This document shows positions 27,991 to 38,331 of a stretch of DNA of 64,000 bases, piece after piece. The notes beneath the pieces were generated by a model. That model had not been told where the DNA came from, searched no databases, and worked only from the letters and a program-made list of their open reading frames with translations. Numbering within the stretch: the stretch's first letter is position 1; every line of letters begins with the position of its first letter. The DNA lies in the NCBI RefSeq assembly GCF_963676325.1, contig NZ_OY781099.1:3348001-3412000 (forward strand), written 5' to 3'. The DNA comes from an uncultured Bacteroides sp. (GTDB lineage: Bacteria > Bacteroidota > Bacteroidia > Bacteroidales > Bacteroidaceae). The translations under genes and the position numbers were made by a program.

Positions 27991-30975
27991 TTAGAAATTA
28001 ACATTTACACCTAGCATTAATGTACGAGTACGAGGATAATAATTAGTACGTCTATCTATTCCCGGTTCCAAGCCACCGAGATTAATTTCAGGATCACGAC
28101 CGGAATAGCCAGTAATTATAAATAAGTTATTGCAGGTTGCATATACCTTAAGTGAATTAGCCCAATTACCTAACTTCCCAAATGAATAACCTAAAGAAAG
28201 AGTTGACAAACGCAAATAATCACCATTTTCCAACCAACGATCTGAAGGAGCTTGTGACTGAACATCTGTTGCTTTTTGTTCTGTAGCTACTGATTTCAGT
28301 ACATTTCTGCCTTCGGTAACGAAGCTTACATTACTATATTGTTCGCGAGTTGCATTATAAATCTTATTGCCAAAAACTCCTGTAAAGAACATATCCAAAC
28401 TCCAATTCTTATATTTGAAGTTGTTTGTCCAACCAAAATTTAACTTAGGCTGAGCACAACCTGTAATGGTACGGTCCGTATCAACCGGGTCTTTTGTAGT
28501 TTCACCGGTGCGTTCACCAGTTTTCGGATCATGTTTGTAGAATACTGATACGCCGTCTTTGTTATAACCTGCCCATTCATAAGTATAGAACGTTCCAAGT
28601 GGATGACCTTCCATAATACGCTCTACTTGTGCGTTTGAAGAATAACCTGCAATTTCCGGATCACCTGTTGCAATATAGGCTACTGAATAATCACTATTGG
28701 AAATACTTTTCACGTTATTTTTGTTGTGTGAAAGGTTCAAGCTTGTTTCCCAAGTGAAGTTCTTTGTACTGATAGGGGTAGCATTGATTGTAAATTCAAT
28801 ACCTTTATTGTTTATATCACCCACATTTGCAAACATCCAACCATAAGGATAACGGTTTGTTGATACATTATATGAATAAATCAAATCGCTTGTACGCTTG
28901 TCATAATATTCGATTGTACCACCTAGACGCCCCCCAAAGAAAGTAAAATCAAGACCTACATTGAGCATTGAAGTTCGTTCCCATTTCAAATCAGGATTTG
29001 CATTTGACTGAGCAGCTATTGTACGATAAAGACTGGAATTTCCATTAGAGCCTGTATAAGTAAACCATCCGGAAGGACCATAAGTCTGAATTGCCTGAAA
29101 AGCGCCAAATCCCAAAGAGTTACCGCTGACACCATAACCTACACGGAATTTCAAATCATCAAATACGTTCAAATCTTTGATGAATTTCTCTTCACTCATA
29201 CGCCATGCAAGAGATGCAGAAGGGAATGTTCCCCAACGATTATTTTTTCCGAAAGCCGAAGAGCCATCACGACGCATAGTAGCCTGAAGCATGTATTTAC
29301 TATTGTATGAATAATTCAAACGACTATAGAAAGAAATCATACGGAGAGTTTCCAATCCATAAGCCGTTATACCACTCATGTCCATTTTGTTGGCAAAAGC
29401 AAGGTTATAATATGAAGTAGCATCGCTATAGAAATCATAAACATTAAGGCCAAAGCCATCGTTATTGTCCGATTGCTCATAAGAATAACCGGCCATTAAA
29501 CCTAATTTATGAACATTAGCAAATGTATGATCATAATTGAAATAGGTTTCCAGCACTTTCTTTTTATTTTCAAGAGTTCCACGAAAAGCATTTCCATTAG
29601 TATTAACGATCTGAGACTGTGTAGTATTGTAATTATTATAGTTGACTTGCTCGTTTTCATAAGAAAGATTCAAGTTCCAAATTAAATCCTTATTGATTTG
29701 TAGAGTGGCTTTACCCGTTCCCTGAAGTTCTTTTTTTATCGTTTCATAAGTGTCCTCATGGATCATGGATAGCGGGTTGAAATATTGATTTACCGCTGTG
29801 TAATTATACCAAGTACCATCTTCATTTTTTGTAGGAAGTAAGGGTGAATAATAGTTCATGGCATCAAATACACTTTGACCGTCTTTATTTGATGAAACAT
29901 TCTTACCTTTACTCTGTGCTGCATTAATATTGAAAGCCAAAGTCAAACGATCATTCAAACATTTTGTTTGCGCATTCGCACGACCTGAAATACGTTCAAA
30001 TCCAGTACCAAGCACAATACCTTCTTTATTCAAATAACTCATGCTGGCATTGTAACTGGAACGTTCGTTTCCTCCATTAATAGAAACATTATGATTTTGA
30101 CTGACTGCTGTACGAAGCACTTCATCATTCCAATTCGTGTTGCTACCTTTATCATTAGGAAGTGTAATATGGTTAGCAGATGCATAAGAATGCAAATCAC
30201 TGGCTGACATCATATCAAGACGTTTGGCAACGTTATCAAATCCAACATAACCACTGTATGAAACAGATGAACGATCAGTTTTGCTTCCTTTTTTTGTCGT
30301 GATAACAATCACACCATTGGCAGCCTTAGAACCGTAAATAGCAGTTGCAGATGCGTCGCGAAGCACATCAATTGATTCAATATCCTCTGGAGCTATAAGA
30401 TTCAAAGACATACCAGGAATACCGTCAATAACATAATAGGGTTCCATCGCTGCACCTGAGCGCAAAGAAGATGCACCACGAAGAGAGATAGAAGCTGTTC
30501 CTGATGTAGGGTCACTGCTCTGAACAATCGTTAATCCAGGAACCTTGCCTTGCAACAACTGTCCGGGATCGGTATACACACCGGTATTCAGTTTGTCAGC
30601 TTTCACTGTAGTAATAGAACTAGTGACATCCTTACGGCTCATACTGCCGTAACCTACAACAACGACTTCATTCAAAGTCTTGCTGTCTTCTTTCAATGTT
30701 ACATTAATAACTTTTTGATTAGCCACCTTAATGTCTTGGGATGTAAAACCAATGTAGGTGAACGAGAGAGTACTTCCTGTAGGAGCTGAAATGGAATACT
30801 TTCCATCAAGATCCGTAACGGTTCCTGTAGTAGTTCCCTTTACCAGGACATTAACGCCAATCAGTGATTCGCCCTTACCGTCGATCACCTTTCCAGTAAT
30901 AATGCTTTTTTGAGCAAATACTGAAATGCTACTCATCAAGAAGATGAAAAAACATGCTAAATGTGTTTTGCGCAT
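27991..30975 (-). CDS. SusC/RagA family TonB-dependent outer-membrane transporter
   Basis: Second TonB-dependent glycan importer, 994 residues. The signal peptide ends VFAQ. It is followed by a regulatory-like beta-sandwich (ESLIGVNVLVKGTTTG), a TonB-box-like stretch (LNEVVVVGYG), a plug with PYYVIDGIPG and IDVLRDASATAIYGSKAANG, and a beta-barrel ending in TLMLGVNVNF. It lies directly downstream of the HTCS gene in the same orientation. The gap holds a -7 box without a -33 box and a 21 bp-period direct repeat, as expected for an activator-dependent promoter. The adjacent genes (GH92, two GH28) are its likely processing partners. Confidence 0.97.
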   Translation of the reverse strand: MRKTHLACFFIFLMSSISVFAQKSIITGKVIDGKGESLIGVNVLVKGTTTGTVTDLDGKYSISAPTGSTLSFTYIGFTSQDIKVANQKVINVTLKEDSKTLNEVVVVGYGSMSRKDVTSSITTVKADKLNTGVYTDPGQLLQGKVPGLTIVQSSDPTSGTASISLRGASSLRSGAAMEPYYVIDGIPGMSLNLIAPEDIESIDVLRDASATAIYGSKAANGVIVITTKKGSKTDRSSVSYSGYVGFDNVAKRLDMMSASDLHSYASANHITLPNDKGSNTNWNDEVLRTAVSQNHNVSINGGNERSSYNASMSYLNKEGIVLGTGFERISGRANAQTKCLNDRLTLAFNINAAQSKGKNVSSNKDGQSVFDAMNYYSPLLPTKNEDGTWYNYTAVNQYFNPLSMIHEDTYETIKKELQGTGKATLQINKDLIWNLNLSYENEQVNYNNYNTTQSQIVNTNGNAFRGTLENKKKVLETYFNYDHTFANVHKLGLMAGYSYEQSDNNDGFGLNVYDFYSDATSYYNLAFANKMDMSGITAYGLETLRMISFYSRLNYSYNSKYMLQATMRRDGSSAFGKNNRWGTFPSASLAWRMSEEKFIKDLNVFDDLKFRVGYGVSGNSLGFGAFQAIQTYGPSGWFTYTGSNGNSSLYRTIAAQSNANPDLKWERTSMLNVGLDFTFFGGRLGGTIEYYDKRTSDLIYSYNVSTNRYPYGWMFANVGDINNKGIEFTINATPISTKNFTWETSLNLSHNKNNVKSISNSDYSVAYIATGDPEIAGYSSNAQVERIMEGHPLGTFYTYEWAGYNKDGVSVFYKHDPKTGERTGETTKDPVDTDRTITGCAQPKLNFGWTNNFKYKNWSLDMFFTGVFGNKIYNATREQYSNVSFVTEGRNVLKSVATEQKATDVQSQAPSDRWLENGDYLRLSTLSLGYSFGKLGNWANSLKVYATCNNLFIITGYSGRDPEINLGGLEPGIDRRTNYYPRTRTLMLGVNVNF

Positions 30976-31015
30976 AACTTATAAACTTAAGATTTAATTA
31001 AAAATTTCACAGCGC

Positions 31016-31023
31016 CAAAGTAA
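31016..31023 (-). promoter_or_regulatory. -7 box of the second susC operon
   Basis: TTACTTTG on the minus strand is one base off TAnnTTTG. No TTTG lies 20 bp upstream. The expected -33 region is next to the Regulon B repeat, so this looks activator-dependent. Confidence 0.55.
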
Positions 31024-31041
31024 TACCTTTGCCGTTAGAGA

Positions 31042-31073
31042 AGGATGAAAATCGAAAAATAAAGGATGAAAAT
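31042..31073 (-). promoter_or_regulatory. Regulon B operator before the second susC
   Basis: AGGATGAAAAT occurs twice, exactly 21 bp apart. The element matches 43558-43589 before GH89 at 26 of 32 positions, including an identical 13 bp centre CGAAAAATAAAGG. Both copies begin 19 bp from the -7 box. It is the probable binding site of the HTCS encoded at 31117-35382. Confidence 0.75.
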
Positions 31074-31104
31074 TAAGCAACCCCCTATTTTTAACCAAAT
31101 CTTA

Positions 31105-31125
31105 GACTATTAATAGTTAATAGTC
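31105..31125 (-). terminator. Inverted repeat overlapping the HTCS stop codon
   Basis: GACTATTAA and TTAATAGTC form a perfect 9 bp stem with a 3-base loop, covering the HTCS stop codon. It is AT-rich and has no clear T run, so it is a weak terminator candidate or an mRNA 3' hairpin. Confidence 0.35.
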
Positions 31126-34100
31126 CAAAGAAGTACTAGGCAAAATACCGAATTTTTTCAAATAACATTGACTGAAGTATTTGGGATCATTAAAACCTAC
31201 TGAATAAGCAATTTCAGAAACATTCATGTTCTTACTTACCTTATTTATAATAATGAGTTCCTGTGCCTTTTTCAGGCGATAGTTCCCAATAAATTTGGAT
31301 GTAGAATTCCCCACTAAATTTTGCAATTTCTGGTTAAGCAAGGTTTTACTTATCCCCATAGCTTCTGCAAAGGCATTCACATCAAAATCTGAATTTGTGT
31401 AACTATCCTCAATTACCTGCATCACATTATTCAGAAACTTGCTGTCACGTGATTCTTCATCAATGCGAAGAGTTCCCGGATCCATCTGTACGTCAAATTG
31501 CTGCTGTGCAATCTTACGAACATTGAAAATATTATGTATACGAACCAACAGTAACTCTTCATTAAAAGGTTTTTGCAAATATTCGTCCACACCTATGCGG
31601 AAACTTTCCAGACGAACCTCATCCGAAACTTTTGCCGTAAGTATCAAAATAGGTATGTGAGAAATAGACAAATCCTCTTTTACTCTTTTGGATAATTCAA
31701 TACCATCCATTACAGGCATCATCAAATCACTTACTATAAAATCTATATTTGTATTCTTGAGCAAATCTAATGCTTTAGCTCCATCTTCAGCTTCTACAAC
31801 ATTATATTCAGAGCTCAAAATGGAACGAACATAAACACGCATATCAGGATTGTCATCTACAACCAATATTGTTTTCTTCATTTTGTCGTGCTCACTTTCT
31901 GTTGGCACTACATATTCTGAAGTTACGCTATCCTGCCTATCCGAAATAATAACCTGTTGCGTTTCTTCAACTATTTGTTCCTGAGAAATTTCCATTGGCA
32001 TCAGGATTCTGATTGCAACCCCGGCACTATGGTTGTTCCGCGCATAGATGCGTCCCCCATGTTCATTAACAATTCGTTTGCATAAATACAAACCTATACC
32101 AGTACCACTCTGCCCATATATATGGAATTTCACATTCTTTCGAGACTGATAGAAACGATCAAATATCTTATCCAAATCTTCTTTCAGAACGCCTACTCCT
32201 GTATCAGATATGGAAAGATAAATGTTATTTTGCCCTTTCTTATCAATGTAAGAGTAAACATAAAGATTAACTCGTCCTCCGTTTGGAGTAAACTTAATTG
32301 CATTAGAAAGCAGATTAACCAGAACCTTTCGCATCCACTCCTCATCATATTTATAGAAAGAGTCTTTGGTACGGATAATGGTACGAACTTCAATTTGCCT
32401 ATCCCTGGCAAAAGCTTCAAATGGTATTACAACACTTTGAATAAAAGCAGACAAATTATTTTGCTTCTTTGTTATCATAATACGTCCTGACTCCACCTTA
32501 CGGAAGTCCAGCAACTGATTAACCAAGGACAATAATGACTTTGAATTTCGCTCGGCAAGATTTAGTTGTTCCACCACTTCAGGATTATTGCTTAGTTTCA
32601 GAGCACGATCTATTGGGCCAAGAATCAACGATATTGGGGTTCGAAACTCATGGGTAATATTTGTAAAAAATGATATTTTATCAGCAGTTATTTCCTGTAT
32701 TCGTTTAGAGAGTTCTAACAACTGTTTCTTCTGTTGTGTCAGCAGGTCATTTTGGTGCGACAATACACCCATTTTGTCTTCCAACTCTAATGTACGCTCT
32801 TTTACTTTTTGTGTCAAAACACGTTTCTGCTCCTTATAAGTTGAGATACGCCACTGATACCAATAAAATACAGCGAATGCCACAATCAATACTATCAGTG
32901 AAAAGAACCACCAAGTTTTATAGAAGAAAGGGGACACAACAATAGAGAGTTCAGTTATCTGACTATCATTCATATTCAGTGGATTCTGAACTTTCACCTG
33001 AAAAGTATAATGCCCAGCTCTCAAGTTGGTATAACTGGCATAATGTCGCTTGATGTCACACTCTATCCATTTATCATCGAAACCTTTCAGTCGATAGTAA
33101 TATTTCAGTTTACCGGCATTCTCATAATCTAAAGCTGAAAACTCCAATGAAAAAGATTTGTCGCGTTCATGAAGGTGAACTTCCCTGGCCCAGGATATAC
33201 TTTTATCCAAATAGTCATTTCCACTTTGCATTATATCATTGTCGAGAACGGAAAGACGGGTAAAAACGACCTTATTCTCATGTTTTTTATATTTTGTGAG
33301 CATTCCATTCAATCCCACCATACCATCCAGTCCTCCAAAATAAAGAGTTCCATCCTTTGTCTGACAATAAGCATTCCAATAAAACTGATCGGACAGCAAG
33401 CCATCCTTCTGATAATAGTTGGCAAAACCTTTCGACTTTGGCGTGTAGCAAGAAAGTCCGTTGTTAGTGCTGAACCAAAGACGGTGTTGCCTGTCTTCTG
33501 CTATCCCAAAGATTGTATTATCACACAGCCCGTTTCGAGTGGTCAAATTTGTAAATCGGTAAGGATATTCCTTATCTTTTTCTAGTCGATAGATACCGTA
33601 ACCATTACTTCCAAGCCAAATTGTTCCATCAGATGCCTCAAAGATGCAACAGATTTTTTCTATCAGTTTACTCTGTGGGTTATCCAGCTTGCATTCCATG
33701 TAATGATAATGCACATTTTTGTGGTTCCTGGCAAACGAATATAGATCAATAATAATCAAGCCATGGTGTGTTCCAATCCATAACCGCTGTTTCCTATCAA
33801 TAATCATCTTTACCAATGAATTGTTTGGCAACCGGTCTGTTGGCAATACAATATTGGTTATCGTATTTAGGTTCAGATCATAGAATGACAGCCCTTTGGA
33901 AGTACCTATCCACATACCGTCATTCAATTTATCAAAACAAAGCGAACCCACAAAAGTGCTCCTTAACGAAGTATTCCGAGTATCAAGTTGTGTAAAAGAG
34001 AGATTAGATACGTTTCCAAGACTGGCACGACTTACTCCACCTCCCCAGGTGGCAAACCAGAGTTGATTGCGATTATCCTGTGCAATATCACATACCGAAT

Positions 34101-35382
34101 TATTACTCAAGCTATTGTTGTTTGCCTGATGACGATAATGAACAAACTCATCGGTCCCTTTCCTACGCAAACTGAGTCCCTGTTCCACATTCCCCACCCA
34201 AAGATTTCCATAAGAATCCTCAAAAATGCTATTCACAGGATTATCTGATAAGCTACCAGCCTCATATCTGTTATTTGTATACAGACGTAATTTCAAACTG
34301 CGACTCTCCATCTTATCTATGCCACCAATCTCCGTTCCAATCCACAGGATTGATCCGTCAACAAAAAGACAATGAATAAAGTTACAACTGATCATGCGTT
34401 TTGAATCGTAACTAGAATTTTCTAACTGCACAAAGTCATCGGTTACAGCATTATAGAAGTTCAGCCCTTTAAGAGTGGAAACCACCAATTCCTGATTATG
34501 TGTCACAGCCACATCCGTGATATAGTCCTGCGTCAGAGAATTAATGTTTCCATCCTGAGATGTGTACAGTTTACACTTTTTGCTGCGCATATTATAACGG
34601 TAAAGTCCCCTATCTGTTCCTATCCACACATCTCCTCTAAAGGAACAAAAGCAATGAATACGAATCTGATTATCAAATGAGTATGCCGGTAGAACTTTCC
34701 CAAGTTTCAGTTGTCCACTTCTTTCCTGATTTACCTTATATACATTATTACCATAACCCACCCATATTTCTCCATTAACTTGTTTCAAAGCTGTAATAGA
34801 GGCAGAATGTCGTTCATATTTAGAGGTAAGTGCCACGCAACGTTCTATCCGTCCATCTGAGGTAAAAAATAAATGATACAGATTGGTCTGTGTTGCCAGC
34901 CAGATAGTTTTATTCTTATCGCAAACTATAAAATATACCGGTTCTTTTGAAAGATCCTCACTCTTAAAATGAGAAAAATCAATGGCTTCCAACCAGTTAG
35001 TTTTCAGATTCAATAAATCCAGTCCTGCTTCAGAAGCAATCCAGAGGCGGTTAAAACCGTCCTCACACACCTGGTTAATAAAGTTAGAGCGTAAGCGTAC
35101 AGTAGGCGACGTAATATTATAGTTTACAAAGGAATATCCGTCATAACGTGAAAGTCCGTTGTGGGTAGACAACCAAAGAAATCCCTGACTGTCCTTATAT
35201 ATGTCATCGATATAATTGTGTGGTAAACCATCATTAATGGTTATAGCAGAAAAGTTATACTGATCCAGAATCTTTCGAAGTGATACCTGTGCAAAACATG
35301 GGAGCACCATTCCCCACAGGCAGGCCAGCCACAGCAGACGCCCTATCTTCTTTCCCAAAATGTTATTTATCGTTTTTTTCAT
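31117..35382 (-). CDS. Hybrid two-component system sensor-regulator (HTCS)
   Basis: One-protein signalling system of 1421 residues that senses glycan fragments in the periplasm and activates PUL transcription. In order: signal/anchor (ends CFAQ); a two-propeller sensor built of repeats such as FLWLSTHNGLSRYDGY, IWIGTDRGLYRY and LWFSTNNGLSCY (about 40-750); a Y_Y_Y domain (about 765-825); a membrane helix (about 830-850); a kinase with phospho-His in TNITHEFRTP (about 912) and an ATPase with GTGIGLYLCK; a receiver with DD in VVDDNPD and phospho-Asp in VSDLMMPVMDG (about 1219); and a C-terminal AraC-type DNA-binding domain (about 1305-1421, ending VGFNDPKYFSQCYLKKFG). It lies between the second susC operon and the GH89 operon, both with a Regulon B operator, and probably controls both. 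Confidence 0.96.
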   Translation of the reverse strand: MKKTINNILGKKIGRLLWLACLWGMVLPCFAQVSLRKILDQYNFSAITINDGLPHNYIDDIYKDSQGFLWLSTHNGLSRYDGYSFVNYNITSPTVRLRSNFINQVCEDGFNRLWIASEAGLDLLNLKTNWLEAIDFSHFKSEDLSKEPVYFIVCDKNKTIWLATQTNLYHLFFTSDGRIERCVALTSKYERHSASITALKQVNGEIWVGYGNNVYKVNQERSGQLKLGKVLPAYSFDNQIRIHCFCSFRGDVWIGTDRGLYRYNMRSKKCKLYTSQDGNINSLTQDYITDVAVTHNQELVVSTLKGLNFYNAVTDDFVQLENSSYDSKRMISCNFIHCLFVDGSILWIGTEIGGIDKMESRSLKLRLYTNNRYEAGSLSDNPVNSIFEDSYGNLWVGNVEQGLSLRRKGTDEFVHYRHQANNNSLSNNSVCDIAQDNRNQLWFATWGGGVSRASLGNVSNLSFTQLDTRNTSLRSTFVGSLCFDKLNDGMWIGTSKGLSFYDLNLNTITNIVLPTDRLPNNSLVKMIIDRKQRLWIGTHHGLIIIDLYSFARNHKNVHYHYMECKLDNPQSKLIEKICCIFEASDGTIWLGSNGYGIYRLEKDKEYPYRFTNLTTRNGLCDNTIFGIAEDRQHRLWFSTNNGLSCYTPKSKGFANYYQKDGLLSDQFYWNAYCQTKDGTLYFGGLDGMVGLNGMLTKYKKHENKVVFTRLSVLDNDIMQSGNDYLDKSISWAREVHLHERDKSFSLEFSALDYENAGKLKYYYRLKGFDDKWIECDIKRHYASYTNLRAGHYTFQVKVQNPLNMNDSQITELSIVVSPFFYKTWWFFSLIVLIVAFAVFYWYQWRISTYKEQKRVLTQKVKERTLELEDKMGVLSHQNDLLTQQKKQLLELSKRIQEITADKISFFTNITHEFRTPISLILGPIDRALKLSNNPEVVEQLNLAERNSKSLLSLVNQLLDFRKVESGRIMITKKQNNLSAFIQSVVIPFEAFARDRQIEVRTIIRTKDSFYKYDEEWMRKVLVNLLSNAIKFTPNGGRVNLYVYSYIDKKGQNNIYLSISDTGVGVLKEDLDKIFDRFYQSRKNVKFHIYGQSGTGIGLYLCKRIVNEHGGRIYARNNHSAGVAIRILMPMEISQEQIVEETQQVIISDRQDSVTSEYVVPTESEHDKMKKTILVVDDNPDMRVYVRSILSSEYNVVEAEDGAKALDLLKNTNIDFIVSDLMMPVMDGIELSKRVKEDLSISHIPILILTAKVSDEVRLESFRIGVDEYLQKPFNEELLLVRIHNIFNVRKIAQQQFDVQMDPGTLRIDEESRDSKFLNNVMQVIEDSYTNSDFDVNAFAEAMGISKTLLNQKLQNLVGNSTSKFIGNYRLKKAQELIIINKVSKNMNVSEIAYSVGFNDPKYFSQCYLKKFGILPSTSLDY

Positions 35383-35423
35383 TTATGAACCGGTAATCAA
35401 AAGCATTAAAGGCTTACGGAACA

Positions 35424-35459
35424 CAAATATACTCTTTTTTTGTAACAAACAATAAAGAG
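35424..35459 (-). promoter_or_regulatory. HTCS -7 box overlapping a possible upstream terminator
   Basis: TATATTTG on the minus strand (35424-35431) fits TAnnTTTG before the HTCS. Next to it, CTCTTT (from 35432) and AAAGAG (to 35459) form an imperfect hairpin that could end the GH89 operon, whose last stop is at 35490. There is no strong T run. Confidence 0.4.
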
Positions 35460-35489
35460 CCGCATAAATTGCTTTTTCATGAAGAAGCT

Positions 35490-36029
35490 TTATTCTACAT
35501 TCCAATCTATCCCCAGAGGATTATCACTTAGTTTATAGATGAGCGGAAGTGCTTCATTGTCGACAATCCACATATTCGTTTGATCCACATCTGCCAATAC
35601 ATGAATTAGTTTTTTTTCTTTAAATTCTTGTTTATCAGTGGCCTCTTCTACTACTTTTCGATAAGTTGTTCCGTTATAAACAAACCAGGCTTTGTCCTTC
35701 AGAGATTTCAAGGCCTTACGGGAAATAATGCCGAACGTTTCGTTGACTGGAAGCGCCACTTCACACCCGTCAACAGGCTGTAACCAGCTCAATCCATCAC
35801 CTTCCTCAACATTCTGGGATCCCATTTTATAAATTCCCTTTTGCCAGAGGGAATTACGTAACGTCCCCCATTCAAATAGAACCGTGTCTTTTCGCTCAGT
35901 AATGTTCACTTCATAACGACGAGTCTGTTCGTGCAACTTGAACACGAACGTATATTTTTCATTGATTTGTGCTTTCGCTGCTACACTCAGCAACAGAGCA
36001 ATCACACCCGTATATAGAATTTTCTTCAT
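35490..36029 (-). CDS. Secreted hypothetical protein of a PUL operon, 179 residues
   Basis: I do not recognise a family. The signal peptide ends VAAKAQ, giving a periplasmic or secreted protein of about 158 residues. The body reads as beta-rich with many charged residues (FVFKLHEQTRRYEVNITER, LFEWGTLRNSLWQKGIYKMG) and no catalytic motif that I can identify. It is the last gene of the GH89-HGSNAT-like-GH97-GH92 operon, 11 bases after GH92, which suggests a role in the same glycan pathway. Similar small secreted proteins of unknown role are common next to Bacteroides CAZyme genes; that is recollection, not a search. Confidence 0.65.
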   Translation of the reverse strand: MKKILYTGVIALLLSVAAKAQINEKYTFVFKLHEQTRRYEVNITERKDTVLFEWGTLRNSLWQKGIYKMGSQNVEEGDGLSWLQPVDGCEVALPVNETFGIISRKALKSLKDKAWFVYNGTTYRKVVEEATDKQEFKEKKLIHVLADVDQTNMWIVDNEALPLIYKLSDNPLGIDWNVE

Positions 36030-36040
36030 TCTTTACTCTC

Positions 36041-38323
36041 CTACATTTTAACCGGAGGCAACTCTTCCATACCCCACTTTGACGGTTTATTTCCCATTTC
36101 CATCACTAGTTCACCACCATTCACCAACTCATCATGATTTATCCATGCCCTGCAAAGTTCCTTTCCATTCAGGATCACACGCTGAATATAAAAGTTCTTC
36201 GAAGAAAACTTCTTTGCCATTACGTGCAAACTTTTCCCGTTTACTAACCGAATGGTATATTCACCAATCAAAGGTGAATGTATCAGATAATAGGATTGTC
36301 CTGCATTGGGGTAAAGCCCCATCATGTGAAAAGCCAACCAAGATGACATAGCTCCGGAATCATCATTACCAGGTAACCCACTTGGTGTATCGTTATAGTT
36401 TTGCGTTATAATTTTCCGTATTCGCTCACCGCTTAAGTCGGGACGGCCAATCCAGTGATACAGACAAGGAGTTAAGAAAGAGGGTTCGTTGTTCACGTTG
36501 TAATACCCCTTATCGAAGAAAGTATCTAACCTACGACGGAAAGCATCCTTTCCTCCACTCTTCTCTATCAAAGCCGGCACATCGTGAGGTATGCTCAGTG
36601 AGTATTCCCACGAGATACCCTCGTAAAAGAATGCTCCCCACCAAGGCGTATACCAAGGTGATTCATTTGTTACGGGAGTATAGCGGAACGTTGGATGTTG
36701 TATTTTTGAATGCCCAAAAGGAACATTGTCAAGCCATTCACCCGAAGCCGAGCGAGGCATTATAAATCCCTTCACACCGTCATATTCATAATTATCCCGC
36801 CACAGATTCTTCCAGTTATCGGCCTTGAGGATATATTCCTCATAAACATCCTGTATTCCAAGCCCTTTGGCTACCGTCGCAATGTTATAATCATTATAAG
36901 CATATTCCACTGTACGGTTTCCAGCTCTATCAATTCCGTGAGGCACATAACCCAGTCGGTTGTATTCAGTTAATCCGCCACGCCCTTCCTGTTCTTCGTT
37001 TCCTCCGGGAGGTACAGTAGCATCCTTAAGCATCGCCTTCAGTGCCAGTTTATAATCTATGCCTTTGAGTCCTTTTACAAATGCATCGGCAATAATTACC
37101 TCAGCATTTGAACCTCCTTGGGTGCGCCCATTCGCATTGCCGCTACGAGCATCGGGCATATAGCCATCTCGTTTATAAATGTTTATAAGTGCATTAACAA
37201 TATTAATTTCCCGTTCGGGCGAAAGTATAGTGATGAGCGGATTGGAAGTCCGATAAGTATCCCAGATAGCATAAAAATCATCGTAATAAGGGAGATTATC
37301 CGTCCAAAGAGGATTCTCACCAGTACGGTCAACAGGCATAATAAGCGTGTGGTAAAGTGCTGTATAAAACATACGCTTTTGTGCTTCCGTAGCATCTTTT
37401 CCTAACTCAATGCGTTCCAATAGTTTTTCCCATTGAAGACGTACTGTTTGCAATTGCTTGTTAAAGTCCCAATGTGGAATTTCCCTGCGTACATTTTCCT
37501 GTGCCTTAAGAGAACTAAGAAACGAAATGCCCACTTTAAAGCGAATGGTACTTTCCATATTTTCCTCTCCCCAGGATAGCACAGCACCTGTCTTCTTTCC
37601 CTCATCACATTGTGCTTTTGCAATTAATGAAGAGATCTGACCTTTCCAGGTTAGCGTTTTTGTAAAAGGTTTATCGGCCACCGCATAGAAATAGACTGCA
37701 TAAGCACGTCCGTTATTCCATCCTCCACGGATACGACTATATCCGCGAACTTCCGTATCCGACACAATTTCTACTTCCGAGCCTACAAACTGCTGTGCTT
37801 CGCGGGCATCCGGAACTACATTTTCACCAAGGAAAAAACCAGCATCCACTTTCAGTGACCGTTTATGGTCTTTCGGATAGGTAAACTGATAAAACGAGCA
37901 TCGGTCCGATGTAGTAAGTTCTGTTTGAATTCCACTTTCCTGAAAACTGGTTTTATAGTATCCCAGTTCTATCTTTTCATATTCCCGTTTGGCTTCGTGG
38001 CTTTCAGTATCCAGTTCTCCACAATATGGTTGTATAAGGATGTTCCCATATTTGGGACCGCCGCCTGTACCACTTACATGTACCTGAGAAAAACCAGTCA
38101 CAACTTCGGGCATAGGTAACCAGCCGCTGTTTGGTTTGCAGGTACAATCCGGACCTGGTTTTACCATTCCAAACGGTGCCGACGGACCAATAAACACACG
38201 TCCAAGGCCTTCTGAACCTATTTTCGGGTCAACATATTTCCCATATTGAGCGTATGTCGTCAAAGTGATACATAAGCACCATACAGAAAAAAGGACTTTC
38301 ACCAATATCTGTTTTTTAATCAT
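36041..38323 (-). CDS. GH92 family alpha-mannosidase-like enzyme
   Basis: Second GH92 enzyme, 760 residues, with a signal peptide ending TYAQ. Family features are KYVDPKIGSEGLGRVFIGPSAP at the start, YYDDFYAIWDTYRTSNPL in the barrel, and GNDDSGAMSSWLAFHMMGLYP (about 656). The GH92 at 23907-26198 has only family-level similarity; its start (VDTRVGTS) and metal-binding surroundings differ, so the two probably cut different mannose linkages. It sits 8 bases after GH97 and 11 before the 179-residue gene, well inside the GH89 operon. Together with GH89 and GH97 it suggests attack on a host-type or microbial glycan with alpha-linked caps. Confidence 0.93.
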   Translation of the reverse strand: MIKKQILVKVLFSVWCLCITLTTYAQYGKYVDPKIGSEGLGRVFIGPSAPFGMVKPGPDCTCKPNSGWLPMPEVVTGFSQVHVSGTGGGPKYGNILIQPYCGELDTESHEAKREYEKIELGYYKTSFQESGIQTELTTSDRCSFYQFTYPKDHKRSLKVDAGFFLGENVVPDAREAQQFVGSEVEIVSDTEVRGYSRIRGGWNNGRAYAVYFYAVADKPFTKTLTWKGQISSLIAKAQCDEGKKTGAVLSWGEENMESTIRFKVGISFLSSLKAQENVRREIPHWDFNKQLQTVRLQWEKLLERIELGKDATEAQKRMFYTALYHTLIMPVDRTGENPLWTDNLPYYDDFYAIWDTYRTSNPLITILSPEREINIVNALINIYKRDGYMPDARSGNANGRTQGGSNAEVIIADAFVKGLKGIDYKLALKAMLKDATVPPGGNEEQEGRGGLTEYNRLGYVPHGIDRAGNRTVEYAYNDYNIATVAKGLGIQDVYEEYILKADNWKNLWRDNYEYDGVKGFIMPRSASGEWLDNVPFGHSKIQHPTFRYTPVTNESPWYTPWWGAFFYEGISWEYSLSIPHDVPALIEKSGGKDAFRRRLDTFFDKGYYNVNNEPSFLTPCLYHWIGRPDLSGERIRKIITQNYNDTPSGLPGNDDSGAMSSWLAFHMMGLYPNAGQSYYLIHSPLIGEYTIRLVNGKSLHVMAKKFSSKNFYIQRVILNGKELCRAWINHDELVNGGELVMEMGNKPSKWGMEELPPVKM

Positions 38324-38331
38324 TAATACAA